NCBI GenBank assembly: GCA_964506685.1
Contig: CAZDMQ010000032.1
Span: 1 to 36,681 of the forward strand
Origin: UBA5336 sp964506685
Lineage (GTDB): Bacteria > Pseudomonadota > Alphaproteobacteria > Caulobacterales > Hyphomonadaceae
DNA length: 36,681 nt
Reading direction: 5' to 3'
Each line of letters starts with the position of its first letter. The first letter of the stretch is position 1. Positions 1-7,335 of the stretch are shown in pieces. A program made the translations under genes and the position numbers. Under the pieces are notes generated by a model, which ran no database searches, was not told the origin of the DNA, and was given only the letters and a program-made list of their open reading frames with translations.

Positions 1-527
1 TGCGCCGCCAGCCTGCGGTCGACCTGGTGCTCGGGCCGCAGGCCTATCACAAGCTGCCCGAGATGGTTGCACGGGCCGCCCGCGCGACCGGCGAGCGACT
101 GGAAACCGATTTCGACACGTTGGAAAAATTCGATGCGTTGCCAAGGGCTCGCAGGGTGGATGGCCCCAGCGCCTTCCTGTCGGTGCAGGAAGGATGCGAC
201 AAGTTCTGCACTTTCTGCGTGGTGCCCTATACGCGCGGCGCCGAGATGTCCCGGAGTGTCGATGACATTACCCTGGAGGCCCGCAGCCTCGCGAGTCAGG
301 GTGTTCGCGAGATCACCCTGCTCGGCCAGAATGTGAATGCCTTTCACGGCGCGCCGCCGGCCGTGGAAAGCGGTGCCGGGGAGTGGGGCCTCGCCCGGCT
401 GTGCCGGCACCTCTCCCAGGTCGGCGGTATCGAGCGGATCCGGTACACGACCAGCCACCCCCGCGACATGGATGACGACCTCATCGCCGCCCATGGCGAC
501 ACGCCCGCCCTCATGCCCTATCTGCAC
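1..527 (+). CDS. miaB: MiaB tRNA methylthiotransferase, 5' fragment (both ends incomplete)
   Basis: This is the middle part of the radical-SAM enzyme that adds a methylthio group to N6-isopentenyl-adenosine at position 37 of some tRNAs. The reading frame is open from the window edge (first full codon at 3), so the true start lies upstream. The radical-SAM cysteines CDKFCTFC lie at nt 195-218, followed by VVPYTRGAE and LLGQNVNAF, all typical of MiaB. The N-terminal domain that holds the second cluster is mostly outside the window. The frame is good through LMPYLH, ending at 527, and then departs into eight unrelated residues and a stop at 552-554. The expected continuation LPVQSGS resumes after the N gap at 631. 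This is therefore one gene split by foreign or misassembled sequence. Identification is confident; whether the gene is really broken is not known. Confidence 0.93.
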
Positions 528-630
528 GGCGCGCCGCGGGGTGCGGCAGGCTGAAGCCGGGACACGCCCGGGAGAGGGTTGCTGAATAGAATCGCAGCTG
601 TAGTTTAACGGCTCTGNNNNNNNNNNGCAC
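528..630. other. Interruption of miaB containing a 10-N assembly gap
   Basis: Nucleotides 528-616 do not continue the MiaB protein, 617-626 are N, and the coding sequence resumes at 627. The tetramer GCAC stands on both sides (524-527 and 627-630), and deleting one copy plus everything between restores an in-frame LMPYLH-LPVQSGS. Two explanations fit: a chimeric contig end, or a real insertion of unknown length with a 4-bp duplication whose repeated body broke the assembly. The 89 known bases hold stops in all three forward frames and no recognisable element end. Confidence 0.85.
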
Positions 631-1182
631 CTGCCGGTGCAGTCCGGCTCGGACAGGATCCTTGCCGCAATGAACCGCGGTCACACGGCCGGCCGGTACC
701 TGCGGGTGCTGGAACAGGTGCGTGCGGTTCGCCCCGACATTGCCCTGGCTTCGGACTTCATCGTCGGCTTTCCCGGCGAGAGCGATGCCGATTTCGAGGC
801 GACGCTCGCCCTCGTTCGCGCCGTCGGGTATGCCGGCGCGTACTCTTTCAAGTATTCGGTCCGCCCGGGGACGCCGGCGGCTGAGCTGCCACGGCAGGTC
901 CCCGAAGCGATCAAGGATGAGCGCCTGCAACGGCTGCAGGCCCTGCTCCGGGCCCAGCAGACGGCCTTCAATCAATCCTGCATAGGCCAGCGGCTTGACG
1001 TCCTGGTTACCGGCAAGGGGCGGCTCGAGGGCCAGTTGCACGGCCGTTCGCCCTATCTCCAGGCTGTGCATTTCGACGGCCCCGAGCGGCTGATCGGAAC
1101 ACTGGCCAGGGTCGAGATCGTCGGCGCGAGCCTGAATTCGCTGACCGGGCTCCTGCCCGAGCCGAACGAGGCCGCTGCTTGA
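628..1182 (+). CDS. miaB: MiaB tRNA methylthiotransferase, 3' fragment
   Basis: This is the C-terminal part of the same MiaB. It starts directly after the N run with HLPVQSGSDRILAAMNR, the conserved continuation of the radical-SAM barrel, then FIVGFPGESDADFEATL and YSFKYSVRPGTPAA. It ends with a TRAM-type RNA-binding domain of about 65 residues (LDVLVTGKGRLEGQLHGRSP to ARVEIVGASLNSL). The frame differs from that of the upstream fragment because the intervening sequence is not a multiple of three. The stop TGA at 1180-1182 overlaps the TTG start of phoH. No separate start is expected here; it should be read together with 1-527. Confidence 0.92.
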   Translation, partial: HLPVQSGSDRILAAMNRGHTAGRYLRVLEQVRAVRPDIALASDFIVGFPGESDADFEATLALVRAVGYAGAYSFKYSVRPGTPAAELPRQVPEAIKDERLQRLQALLRAQQTAFNQSCIGQRLDVLVTGKGRLEGQLHGRSPYLQAVHFDGPERLIGTLARVEIVGASLNSLTGLLPEPNEAAA

Positions 1183-2129
1183 AGATCTCGCGTCTTTATC
1201 CGATTGCCAGTGCCGACCAGCTTCTCGACCTTTGCGGGCCACACCATCGTCATCTCCAGCTCATGGAAGCCCGGCTTGCCGATCACCAGGTGTCCCTGAC
1301 ACCTGAAAGCGCGGGAATCGCGATCAGCGGCCAGCGGGAGGGTGTCGACCTGTGCGAAGCGGCGTTCCAGAATTTCGAACGGCGGGTGCGCGCGGGGGCC
1401 GATCCCGTGCAGCTTGAAATGGAAGGCGCCCTTGCCGAAGCGGAAAGTCGGGCAAATGGAGGTTTCACCGCTGTCAGGGGTCTGCGCAAGCCGATCACGG
1501 CGCAATCGGCCGGACAGGCCGGCTACCTCCGGGCCCTGACCGACCCGGCCAATGGTCTCGTCTTCGGTGCGGGACCCGCTGGCACAGGCAAGACCTTCCT
1601 TGCTGTCGCTGTGGGGGCCTCGGAACTGCTCTCCGGCGTGCGGCAGCGGCTGATCGTGACGCGGCCAGCGGTGGAGGCCGGCGAGAAGCTCGGCTTCCTG
1701 CCAGGCAGCCTTGAGGAGAAGGTCGATCCCTACATGATGCCGATCTGGGATGCGCTGCGCGAACTTCTGGGTCCGGAACAGATGAGCCGCCGGCTGGACA
1801 GGGGGGATATCGAAGTCGCTCCCCTGGCCTTCATGCGCGGGCGGACGCTCAAGAACGCCTTTGTGATCGTCGATGAGGCGCAGAATACCACCACCGCGCA
1901 GATGAAGATGGTGCTGACCCGGCTCGGCCGCGACAGCCGCATGGTGGTGACGGGAGATCCGGGACAGGTGGACCTGCCGAAGACAGTCGGATCGGGACTG
2001 GCCCATGCCCTGTCCATTCTCGGCAATGTGCAGGGCGTCGAGACTGTGATGCTGACCGGAAGCGACGTGGTCCGCCATGATCTCGTCAGCCGGATCATTG
2101 CCGCCTATGACAAGGCAGGTCAGCCATGA
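1179..2129 (+). CDS. phoH: PhoH-like (YbeZ) ATPase
   Basis: This is a PhoH/YbeZ family P-loop ATPase of 316 aa, about normal for the family. Members work with the neighbouring endoribonuclease YbeY in ribosome and RNA quality control. Walker A GPAGTGKT is at residues 132-139 and Walker B with the DEAQN motif is at about 228-236. The N-terminal 100 residues form the variable KH-like/PhoH lead-in. The TTG start overlaps the miaB stop, and GAGG stands 7 nt upstream of it inside miaB, so the two are probably translationally coupled. An ATG at 1264 is possible but would cut the N-terminal domain. The gene overlaps ybeY by 4 nt (ATGA). Confidence 0.93.
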   Translation: MKISRLYPIASADQLLDLCGPHHRHLQLMEARLADHQVSLTPESAGIAISGQREGVDLCEAAFQNFERRVRAGADPVQLEMEGALAEAESRANGGFTAVRGLRKPITAQSAGQAGYLRALTDPANGLVFGAGPAGTGKTFLAVAVGASELLSGVRQRLIVTRPAVEAGEKLGFLPGSLEEKVDPYMMPIWDALRELLGPEQMSRRLDRGDIEVAPLAFMRGRTLKNAFVIVDEAQNTTTAQMKMVLTRLGRDSRMVVTGDPGQVDLPKTVGSGLAHALSILGNVQGVETVMLTGSDVVRHDLVSRIIAAYDKAGQP

Positions 2130-2668
2130 CCGGCTCCCGCATGACCGGTCCGCCCATGAGCGAACCTGCAACGGGAACCGGCGCAGGTGGCGAGGTGTCT
2201 CTCGACCTTGCCGTGGACTGCGAGGACTGGGCCCGCGATGTTGCCAATCCGACCCCGATGGCACTGGCCGCCCTGAAGGCAGCGCGCGACGCCAGTGACG
2301 GTCCGGGCGGGGAGGTGTGCGTGCGGCTGACCGATGATCGCGGCATGCAGGCGCTGAACAGGCAATGGCGGTCCAGGGATGCGCCGACCGACGTGCTGGC
2401 TTTCCCGGCCGGCGTGAATGCCGCCGCTTTCCTGGGCGATATCGCCGTCGGCCATGGTGTCTGCGCAAAGGATGCGGCCGATCTCGGCCGGCCGCTGGGC
2501 GAACATCTGGCGCATATGCTCATTCACGCCTATCTGCATCTCATCGGCTACGACCATCAGGACGATGAAGACGCACGCACGATGCAGGCCCTCGAGATCG
2601 CCGCCATGGACAGCCTGGGTTATCGCACGCCCTATCCCGACACCCTTGATCACGCCTCCTCACGGTAA
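2126..2668 (+). CDS. ybeY: YbeY endoribonuclease / rRNA maturation factor
   Basis: YbeY is a zinc-dependent single-strand endoribonuclease needed for 3'-end maturation of 16S rRNA and for ribosome quality control. The zinc site HAYLHLIGYDH is seen at residues 134-144 (His134, His138, His144). The signature TDVLAFP lies at 88-94 and LGDIAV at 103-108. The 180 aa length is slightly long because of a low-complexity N-terminus, where ATGs also occur at 2141 and 2156. The ATG at 2126 overlaps the phoH stop as ATGA and is the coupled choice, but a later start is possible. corC follows after 5 nt. Confidence 0.93.
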   Translation: MTGSRMTGPPMSEPATGTGAGGEVSLDLAVDCEDWARDVANPTPMALAALKAARDASDGPGGEVCVRLTDDRGMQALNRQWRSRDAPTDVLAFPAGVNAAAFLGDIAVGHGVCAKDAADLGRPLGEHLAHMLIHAYLHLIGYDHQDDEDARTMQALEIAAMDSLGYRTPYPDTLDHASSR

Positions 2669-2673
2669 GACAG

Positions 2674-3579
2674 ATGACAGATGCCCCTGATCCGAGTGAA
2701 AGCGAGCCGCCATCACGGTTGCGGCGCTGGTTTGGCCTTGGAGGGGCCGGCGCCGCAGAGGGTCCGAACCCGGCCGGCCACCTGAACGGCAACGGCCATA
2801 CGCGCGACATGCGCCTGAGAATATCGGAATTCGAGGCGGCCACGGTCGAGGATGTGATGATCCCGAGGGCCGACATCGTAGCGGTCGAGGTTTCCACGCC
2901 ATTCGACGAGCTGGTCCGGGTCTTTGCCGAAGAGGCCCATTCCCGGCTGCCCGTCTATCGCGAGACGCTGGATGATCCGCTGGGCTTCGTGCATATCAAG
3001 GATGCTGTCGCGGAGCTGGCGCGGCCATGTGCCGACGACGCAGGGGGCGCCGAGAGCGGTGGCAGCAGATCGGCGCCCGCGCCGCTGGAAAGGCTCTACC
3101 GCAAGATGATGTATGTGCCGGCCTCGATGAAATTGCCGGACCTGCTGGTGCGGATGCAGTCCACCCGCATTCACCTCGCGCTTGTCGTCGACGAGTATGG
3201 CGGCACGGACGGGCTGGTCTCGCTCGAGGACCTCGTCGAGGAGATTGTCGGCGATATCGAGGACGAGCATGACGACGAGCAGATCACCCTGATCCGCCGG
3301 GGCCGACAGGTCTGGGAAGCGGATGCGCGGATGGAAATCGAGGATTTCCTCGCCGAAACCGGCCTGGATACCGGACTGCCCGACTATGAGGACGAGATCG
3401 ACACGCTGGGCGGGGTGGCCTTTGCGCTGGCAGGCCGGATCCCGGTGCGGGGCGAGATCCTGAGCCATCCGGCCGGGATCGACATCGAGATCATCGACGC
3501 CGATACCCGGCGGATCCGGCGCCTTCGCCTGCGGTCGGCAGGCGGCGTGCAGACGAGCGGACGGGCTGATGCTGGCTGA
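2674..3579 (+). CDS. corC: CorC/HlyC-type CBS-domain protein (YbeX)
   Basis: A 301-aa soluble protein of the CorC/YbeX family, associated with magnesium/cobalt homeostasis and, in enterics, with ribosome metabolism next to ybeY. A CBS pair spans about residues 55-200 (VEDVMIPRADIVAVEV, SRLPVYRETLDDPLGFVHIKD, then HLALVVDEYGGTDGLVSLED). A CorC_HlyC transporter-associated domain follows at about 205-288, with DTLGG and GRIPVRGE. The transmembrane DUF21 domain of larger relatives is absent, as expected for this short class. A Gly/Ser/Ala-rich insert at 118-137 splits the two CBS motifs. The end overlaps the lnt start by 11 nt. Confidence 0.93.
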   Translation: MTDAPDPSESEPPSRLRRWFGLGGAGAAEGPNPAGHLNGNGHTRDMRLRISEFEAATVEDVMIPRADIVAVEVSTPFDELVRVFAEEAHSRLPVYRETLDDPLGFVHIKDAVAELARPCADDAGGAESGGSRSAPAPLERLYRKMMYVPASMKLPDLLVRMQSTRIHLALVVDEYGGTDGLVSLEDLVEEIVGDIEDEHDDEQITLIRRGRQVWEADARMEIEDFLAETGLDTGLPDYEDEIDTLGGVAFALAGRIPVRGEILSHPAGIDIEIIDADTRRIRRLRLRSAGGVQTSGRADAG

Positions 3580-5242
3580 TGTGCGCAGCCAGGGCGCAAC
3601 TGCCCTCGGTCCCGTTCACGAAGCGCTGGCGAGGCTGACGGGCTGGAAGGCGCATGCCATGGCCGTCCTGTTCGGCGCCTTCTGCCTGCTCGCCTTTGCA
3701 CCCTTTCACGTCACGGCTGTCCTGCCGGTCAGTTTCACGGGCATCATCTGGATGATCGACGGCGCCCGCGGACAGGCGCGCTGGGGCAGGGCCGTTCTTG
3801 CCCGCGGCTGGGCCTTCGCCTTCGGATACTTCCTTGTCAGCCTGTACTGGACGGCCTCGCCCTTTCTTGTCGAACCGGAAAAGCACGCGGTCTTCCTCTG
3901 GATGCCCCTGGTCCTGCTGCCCGGCGGGATGGCGCTGATCTGGGCGGGCGCACTGGCCATGGCGGGCGCCTTCTGGTCGGCCTCGCCGTCGCGGATCTTC
4001 GTCTTCGCGGCGTTCTTCGGCCTCGCCGAATGGGTGCGGGGAACCCTTTTCGGAGGGTTTCCATGGAACCTGGTCGGGACGAGCTGGACACCGGGCGGAG
4101 CAGTCTCACAGCTGGCGGCGATCGGCGGCGTCTACTGGCTCAGCCTGCTGACCGTCTTCATGGCAGCGGCACCGGCGGCCCTGGTCGATACCCGCAATAC
4201 CCGCGGGATTGCAGTCCGGATTGCGCCGGCCTTTGCTGCGGTGCTCGTGCTCGCGCTGGGCTGGAGCTGGGGCGCCCAGCGAATTTCCGGCCCGACCGTC
4301 TTCACGACCCGGGAGGTCGTGCTGATGGATGTTGGCATCCCGCAGGCGGAGAAGTGGCCAGACTCCGCCGACGAGCGGCGCGCGGTCGCCCGCAAGGTGC
4401 GTCAGCGCTATCTCGACCTGCTCCAGCGAACCGATGTCGGCGCCGACGATATCGTCGTCTGGCCCGAGGGTGCATTGCCGGAGCCACTGTTGCAGAGCCC
4501 TGAATCCCTCGACCGGATCACGAGCCAGCTTGGCCGGCGAACCCTGATTGTTGGCGCCTCGCGCTACCAGCCCATCGGCGGGGACCGGTATGCCTGGTAC
4601 AACTCACTTGCCGTGATGACCCGCGAGTCAGCCCGCTCCGGACCGATCGGACTTTATGACAAGCACCGCCTCGTGCCGGTTGGCGAGTTGCCGGTGGCGC
4701 GCATCCTGCCGTTCGGGGAGGCGATTTCCGGCATCCTGCCCAGCGCGATCCAGCGCATGGCCACCAGCGGTTTCGAGCCCGGCCAGTCGGGGGCGGCCAT
4801 CACCTATGCCGAGGGCCTGCCGCCCTTTGTGGGGATGATCTGCTATGAAGCGCTCTATCCGTCGGTCCCGCGCACCGCCCAGATCCGGGCCTCGCACCGC
4901 GCCGACTGGCTGGTGGTGATCTCCAATGATTCCTGGTTCGGCGCCGTGGTCGGGCCGGAACAACACTATGCCCAGAATCGCTACCGGGCGATCGAGACAG
5001 GCCTGCCGATGGCGCGAACAGCAAGCCGGGGCGTATCCGCGATTATCGATGGCCATGGCCGCGAAATCGCCCGCGGCGCGCCTGTTGAAGGCGATCCTGA
5101 AGGCTGGCGTGGACGCGTGGCCAGGGCCGACCTGCCTGCACCCGTGCAGGGCGCCTTTTACCAGGAACGCGGCGGTGTACTGATCTTCTGGATCACACTT
5201 TCTTGTTTGTTCGGGCTGGCCTTTTTGTTGTGGCGTCGCTAG
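3569..5242 (+). CDS. lnt: Apolipoprotein N-acyltransferase
   Basis: Lnt is an inner-membrane enzyme that adds the third acyl chain to the N-terminal cysteine of apolipoproteins. The 557-aa protein has an N-terminal membrane region to about residue 235, with hydrophobic runs at about 30-60, 82-95, 107-135, 142-160, 188-206 and 218-234. A periplasmic nitrilase domain follows. The expected Glu-Lys-Cys triad is visible as E300 (VVWPEGALPE), K365 (LYDKHRLVPVGE) and C425 (GMICYEALYP). The distal conserved block ISNDSWFG is present, and a last hydrophobic helix sits near the C-terminus. The reading frame begins inside corC, and the adjacency ybeY-corC-lnt is the usual one. A start at the Met of residue 30 would remove part of the first membrane segment. 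Confidence 0.95.
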   Translation: MLADVRSQGATALGPVHEALARLTGWKAHAMAVLFGAFCLLAFAPFHVTAVLPVSFTGIIWMIDGARGQARWGRAVLARGWAFAFGYFLVSLYWTASPFLVEPEKHAVFLWMPLVLLPGGMALIWAGALAMAGAFWSASPSRIFVFAAFFGLAEWVRGTLFGGFPWNLVGTSWTPGGAVSQLAAIGGVYWLSLLTVFMAAAPAALVDTRNTRGIAVRIAPAFAAVLVLALGWSWGAQRISGPTVFTTREVVLMDVGIPQAEKWPDSADERRAVARKVRQRYLDLLQRTDVGADDIVVWPEGALPEPLLQSPESLDRITSQLGRRTLIVGASRYQPIGGDRYAWYNSLAVMTRESARSGPIGLYDKHRLVPVGELPVARILPFGEAISGILPSAIQRMATSGFEPGQSGAAITYAEGLPPFVGMICYEALYPSVPRTAQIRASHRADWLVVISNDSWFGAVVGPEQHYAQNRYRAIETGLPMARTASRGVSAIIDGHGREIARGAPVEGDPEGWRGRVARADLPAPVQGAFYQERGGVLIFWITLSCLFGLAFLLWRR

Positions 5243-5276
5243 ACACTTAAGCAAATATAACCTCACAAAGACGAAG

Positions 5277-5687
5277 ATGTCAGACAGCAAACTCCCCAAT
5301 GAGATCGACCGGGTCGTAGGTCAGCGGATCAGATGGCGAAGACGTGAGTTAAAGCTCACTCAGGAAAAGCTTGGCGATATGCTTGATCTAACCTTCCAGC
5401 AGGTTCAAAAATACGAGAAAGGCGTTAACCGTATTTCGGCTGGTCGCCTGTTCGAAATGGCGAATGTTCTGAGTGTGCCTATCGGATACTTCTATGATGG
5501 GGCCGAAGAGCATATCGGCGCTTCTGCTCAGTATTCGCAGGTCGACGAGGATGCAGCGGCGCCGATCATGGACACCGAGACCCTGGACCTCATTGCGTCC
5601 TTCCAGAAGATCGCAGATCCCATATTGCGAAAGTCCATCCTGCAGACCGTCAAGGCGGCCGCAGAAGCCTTGCGTCACGAGCGATAG
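5277..5687 (+). CDS. XRE-family helix-turn-helix regulator
   Basis: A 136-aa DNA-binding protein with an N-terminal lambda-repressor-like HTH at residues 14-68 (VGQRIRWRRRELKLTQEKLG, then QQVQKYEKGVNRIS) and an alpha-helical C-terminus (LDLIASFQKIADPILRKSIL). Alphaproteobacteria commonly carry such a regulator after lnt, usually followed by metK; here metK does not follow. The base composition is visibly less GC-rich than that of neighbouring genes (for example CTCACTCAGGAAAAGC). A TATAAC hexamer lies at 5256-5261 in the 34-nt gap, so the gene may have its own start in addition to read-through from lnt. The target genes cannot be told from sequence. Confidence 0.88.
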   Translation: MSDSKLPNEIDRVVGQRIRWRRRELKLTQEKLGDMLDLTFQQVQKYEKGVNRISAGRLFEMANVLSVPIGYFYDGAEEHIGASAQYSQVDEDAAAPIMDTETLDLIASFQKIADPILRKSILQTVKAAAEALRHER

Positions 5688-5710
5688 CGCGGATATCGAA
5701 TAAGCGCAGA

Positions 5711-5729
5711 CCGGCCAGTGACTGACCGG
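5711..5729. terminator. Hairpin between convergent genes
   Basis: CCGGCCAGTGACTGACCGG forms a short imperfect stem between the end of the XRE gene and the end of the leftward secreted-protein gene. There is no U-tract on either strand, so terminator function is only suggested by its position. Confidence 0.3.
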
Positions 5730-5733
5730 CGCC

Positions 5734-6582
5734 TCAGGGTACCCAGACCGTGTAGGTTACTTCTGCGGCCACGACATAGACGCCATCCTGCAGATGGGAA
5801 TTGTGTGACAGGTCGTAACCCGGCCAGGAGCCGAGCTTGTAAGTCACATCGAACCGCACCGACTGGTCGACGATGGATCCGCGCGACGCTGCCGTGCGCT
5901 GGTTGCCCTGGAAAACCGTTTGCCGCGTCGTCATGTCCAGCAGCGAGTCGACGCCGGCAATCCCGCCTGTATGGCCGGCGGAGTGGGGAAGCTGCGCTGC
6001 GGCGCCGAAGGCAAGTCCATCGTCTCCTGTCGGTGTGACCTGCATGTCCCAGAATATCTTGCCAAGCACCCAGTCATCGCGGCCGATGACCCGCAGGGCC
6101 TGGCCGTCAATATTGAACGGCACATTCGACGCCACGTAGAAGCTGGTATACGAGGCCGCATCGTCGAGACCAATCCGCGTGTTGGCTGCAAGGGTGAATG
6201 CGGAGAAGCTATCGCCCGCATCCGTCTGACCATTGGCATTGCTGTCGGTCGAGCCGCCGCCACTGGCTGCACTTCGGACCCGGAAGGGCCGGCTGGCCAC
6301 CTCGTCCAGGCTCGCGCTGAAATAGCTCGAATCCAGTGTTCCCGTCACCACGGTGTGCACATCGCCGCCGACCAGGTCCTGGTCGAGATCTCCCGCGCCG
6401 GTGTCGATGACGAGATCGGAGACGACCGGTGCCTGGTTGGTCTCGTCTGCTGCCCAGACGATCACCATGCCGATGACCTTGAACCGCGGCGTATCGGTCA
6501 CCGACGCCAGGGCAGACCCCGAGCCGGAGAGGACCAGCGCGGTACCGGCAAGACCCGCGCGAAGGACGCATGAACGAGACAC
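5734..6582 (-). CDS. Secreted protein of unknown function
   Basis: A 282-aa protein not recognised as a member of any named family. It starts with a signal peptide (MSRSCVLRAGLAGTALVLSG, probable cleavage after ALA near residue 27). The mature part is rich in Asp, Gly, Ser, Thr and Val and ends in a beta-strand-like YVVAAEVTYTVWVP, suggesting a beta-rich extracellular or periplasmic fold. A DSNANGQTDAGD segment resembles the calcium loop of EF-hand or dockerin repeats. The mature N-terminus (RFKVIGMVIVWAAD) resembles that of the upstream gene (RIAFRVPGVVVAWKG). The two genes lie 59 nt apart on the same strand and are probably co-transcribed. It is confidently a gene; the function is unknown. 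Confidence 0.75.
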   Translation of the reverse strand: MSRSCVLRAGLAGTALVLSGSGSALASVTDTPRFKVIGMVIVWAADETNQAPVVSDLVIDTGAGDLDQDLVGGDVHTVVTGTLDSSYFSASLDEVASRPFRVRSAASGGGSTDSNANGQTDAGDSFSAFTLAANTRIGLDDAASYTSFYVASNVPFNIDGQALRVIGRDDWVLGKIFWDMQVTPTGDDGLAFGAAAQLPHSAGHTGGIAGVDSLLDMTTRQTVFQGNQRTAASRGSIVDQSVRFDVTYKLGSWPGYDLSHNSHLQDGVYVVAAEVTYTVWVP

Positions 6583-6641
6583 CTTGCCTGCCTAACACGG
6601 ACGGGCCTGCCATCCTGCCAACAAGACCTGTGGAATTCATC

Positions 6642-7115
6642 TCACCCGATTGCCCGCAGCTTAATGCGGATATCGCCCGGAAGAGCTGTTGCGGGAATGT
6701 CGTCCTGCGGGCGGACACACAGGGTGAGCGCCTGGTGGCGCGCGGCGTCGGGCTGGATTGCGGTGCGCTCGGTGAAGCGGTGCTGGCGGAAGGGCGGCAT
6801 AGTGACGGCAGCAAGCGGGCGGGCCGACCGGCCGGTTGCGACAATCTCGAGTGCGAGCGTGTCGTCGGCCGTCTCCAGCGCCACGTCGACGGCCGTATTG
6901 CTGGCAAAGGCGATGCAACCGGCCGGATCGGGTGCCAGGGCCATCGCCGCTGCCGTGCGAGGCGGACCGACGCCCTTCCAGGCCACGACCACGCCGGGCA
7001 CCCTGAACGCGATGCGGTCCACCACGGTCTGCGCAACCGCTCCCTGACCCACAGCGAGCGCAACCAACCCGGCCAGCCCGGTGAAGCCCATACTCTTGCC
7101 GAATATCTGCGCCAT
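6642..7115 (-). CDS. Secreted protein of unknown function, partner of the 5734-6582 gene
   Basis: A 157-aa unrecognised protein read from the ATG at 7115, which gives MAQIFGKSMGFTGLAGLVAL as the start of a signal peptide with probable cleavage after AVA. An upstream in-frame start at 7199 would add 28 charged residues before the signal and is unlikely. The mature part begins QTVVDRIAFRVPGVVVAWKG and includes two cysteines (AGCIAFAS, LTLCVRPQDD) that could form a disulphide. The general look is a small beta-rich exported protein. It precedes the larger secreted gene on the same strand, and the two may form one surface structure or envelope complex; this is inference. Confidence 0.68.
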   Translation of the reverse strand: MAQIFGKSMGFTGLAGLVALAVGQGAVAQTVVDRIAFRVPGVVVAWKGVGPPRTAAAMALAPDPAGCIAFASNTAVDVALETADDTLALEIVATGRSARPLAAVTMPPFRQHRFTERTAIQPDAARHQALTLCVRPQDDIPATALPGDIRIKLRAIG

Positions 7116-7335
7116 GCCTGCCGAAGTCCCTTTGCAGCGCGCGGGTGCGTCCCGTTCTGGTGTCCTTAACGGAGCAGAAACCATGCCAGTTCCGTCCACG
7201 GCGCCGACATGGGGGCTGTTGCAAGCCGCCTGCGCCCCCTCGCTTCGCCCGGCGCTTTGTGGTTACTGCCACGGGCATGGAGAACCGCCCCGGCCTTGCC
7301 GGTCCGGGACGTCGAGGGGATAGGAGACCTGTCGC

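Noticed and set aside
592..614. tRNA-like 5' end (GCAGCTGTAGTTTAACGG) before the N gap
   Set aside because: It resembles the start and D-arm of some tRNAs, but the D-stem does not close and the sequence is cut by the gap. Not enough to call a tRNA or a tRNA-borne insertion.
511..1242. Long leftward open frame across the N gap
   Set aside because: It contains unknown residues from the Ns and is antisense to miaB; a shadow of a GC-rich coding frame.
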